From NCBI GenBank assembly GCA_945861025.1, contig CAMASN010000017.1, forward strand, positions 1 to 53,416: a stretch of DNA of 53,416 bases. Reading direction: 5' to 3'. Below, piece after piece: positions 52,475 through 53,416 of the stretch. The position numbers and the translations under genes are program-made. How positions within the stretch are numbered: the first letter of the stretch is position 1; each line of letters opens with the position of its first letter. This DNA comes from Ferrithrix thermotolerans DSM 19514. GTDB lineage: Bacteria > Actinomycetota > Acidimicrobiia > Acidimicrobiales > Ilumatobacteraceae. Under the pieces are notes generated by a model, which saw only the letters and a list, made by a program, of their open reading frames with translations, searched no databases and had not been told where the DNA came from.

Positions 52475-53416
52475 TTACGCGCCGTGCAGGAATTCGGTCA
52501 CGTCGCCGTCGACGAATTCGTACTCTTTTCCTTCGACGCGGAGCTTGCCCATTTCGCGAGCCTGCTTCCACGAGCCGAGTGCAATGAGTTCGTCCCATTG
52601 AATAACTTCGGCTCGGATGAAGCGACGCTGCAGATCGGTGTGAATGCGACCGGCGCACTCGGGTGCCTTCGAGCCAGCACGGAAGGTCCATGCGCGGGTT
52701 TCTTTCTCGCCAGTGGTGAGGAATGTACGCAAACCGAGCAGGTGATAAGCGCTACGCACCATGCGGAACAACGCTCCTTCGCCGAGGCCGAAGCCTTCGA
52801 GCATCTCGGCGCGCTCTACTGGGTCGACGATGGTGGCTGCCTCGGCCTCGAGCTGCACGCACATGCCGATGACTTCGACATTGGCTCCGGCATCGTTGAG
52901 TTCGGCGCGGACGCGAGCTTCAACAGCGGGGATGGTGTCGAGTTCGTTCTCGCCCACGTTGACCACAACCAACACGGGGCGGTTGGTGAGCAGGAAGTGC
53001 GGTGCGAGCTGCTCTTGGAACTCGGCCTTCAGGTTGGCCCGGTACAGCGGGCGGCCTTCGCTGAGTGCGTCGTTGGCGGCTTGGAGCGCAGCAATCTCGT
53101 CGCCGAGACCCTTGTCGAGTTTCGAGGCGCGGATGGCTTGGTTGAGACGCTTCTCGACGGTCTCGAGGTCGGCCAAGGCCAGTTCGATCTCGACGATGCG
53201 CAGATGTTCGAGTGGGTCGTCGGGGCCGGTGACATCGCCGTCTACGAATGCGCGAAGCACGAACACGATGGCATCGACTTCGCGGATGTTGGCGAGGAAC
53301 TTGTTGCCCAGGCCTTCGCCCTTGCTTGCGCCTTCGACGAGACCGCCGATGTCGACCACCTGCACGGAGGCGTGTACCAAGGTCTTGGTCTTGCTCATCA
53401 CGGCGAGTTGATCGAC
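52475..53416 (-). CDS. ychF: Redox-regulated ATPase YchF, C-terminal part
   Basis: The frame runs through the right edge of the window, so the N-terminal P-loop part (about 40-50 residues) is outside. Visible: [40 protein letters not shown] (the G3 region and the following helix), the [15 protein letters not shown] segment in place of NKxD as in YchF, a helical arm, and a C-terminal TGS-like domain ([42 protein letters not shown]). YchF binds ATP rather than GTP and is linked to ribosomes and stress response. The C-terminus is EFLHGA rather than a longer tail. The start cannot be seen. Confidence 0.96.
   Translation of the reverse strand, partial: VDQLAVMSKTKTLVHASVQVVDIGGLVEGASKGEGLGNKFLANIREVDAIVFVLRAFVDGDVTGPDDPLEHLRIVEIELALADLETVEKRLNQAIRASKLDKGLGDEIAALQAANDALSEGRPLYRANLKAEFQEQLAPHFLLTNRPVLVVVNVGENELDTIPAVEARVRAELNDAGANVEVIGMCVQLEAEAATIVDPVERAEMLEGFGLGEGALFRMVRSAYHLLGLRTFLTTGEKETRAWTFRAGSKAPECAGRIHTDLQRRFIRAEVIQWDELIALGSWKQAREMGKLRVEGKEYEFVDGDVTEFLHGA

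Overview
The window is about 53 kb of moderately high-GC DNA that reads as an actinobacterial chromosome, most likely Acidimicrobiia-like (the class is an inference). The support is a set of gene chains familiar from Actinobacteria: metG-tatD-(cell-wall protein)-rsmA-ispE, glmU-prs-rplY-pth, and mfd-(lipoprotein)-mazG ... eno-ftsB. A bS22-type 30-residue ribosomal peptide and a tRNA-Gln without an encoded CCA end are also present. No phage, insertion sequence or CRISPR array was seen. No gene-free gap exceeds 300 bp; the largest is 214 bp (23677-23890) and is filled by a composite palindromic repeat.

Left part (1-23676): a specialised one-carbon region. The end of a choline-dehydrogenase-like betA gene opens the window. 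A plus-strand block (13043-23676) encodes a corrinoid protein, a DUF1638 protein, a small 'virulence factor' domain protein, a methyltetrahydrofolate:corrinoid methyltransferase, a RACo-like corrinoid reactivator, a non-pyrrolysine MttB-family methyltransferase, a dimethylglycine/sarcosine-dehydrogenase-like flavoprotein with a folate domain, and both ETF subunits. A divergent minus-strand block (12910-1195) encodes an MFS transporter, an IclR regulator, MetF, Fhs, FolD, a three-gene NAD-type formate dehydrogenase and FolC. Read together, this is a complete route for stripping methyl groups from a quaternary amine, most plausibly glycine betaine. Methyl groups would pass to corrinoid, then to tetrahydrofolate, and be oxidised to formate (with ATP) and CO2 (with NADH). 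Dimethylglycine is handled by the flavoprotein and ETF. Two special points stand out: the formate dehydrogenase has an in-frame UGA at the active-site position followed by a SECIS-like hairpin (selenocysteine), and its alpha subunit is split into two genes lying on either side of the NAD/FMN subunit gene.

Middle part (23677-38480): the palindromic element, an anchored protein of unknown function, an orphan form-II CoxL-like molybdenum hydroxylase large subunit, an FtsB/DivIC-like protein, enolase, a polytopic membrane protein inserted in a usually conserved chain, MazG, a SurA-N-like lipoprotein, Mfd and an ABC-F ATPase.

Right part (38467-53416): pth, rplY, prs (with a duplicated N-terminus), a C-terminally short glmU, tRNA-Gln, bS22, ispE, rsmA, an RlpA-like protein, tatD, metG, a thioesterase, rsmI, a DUF192 protein, an epoxide hydrolase, an MFS and a DMT transporter, and the C-terminal part of ychF running off the window.
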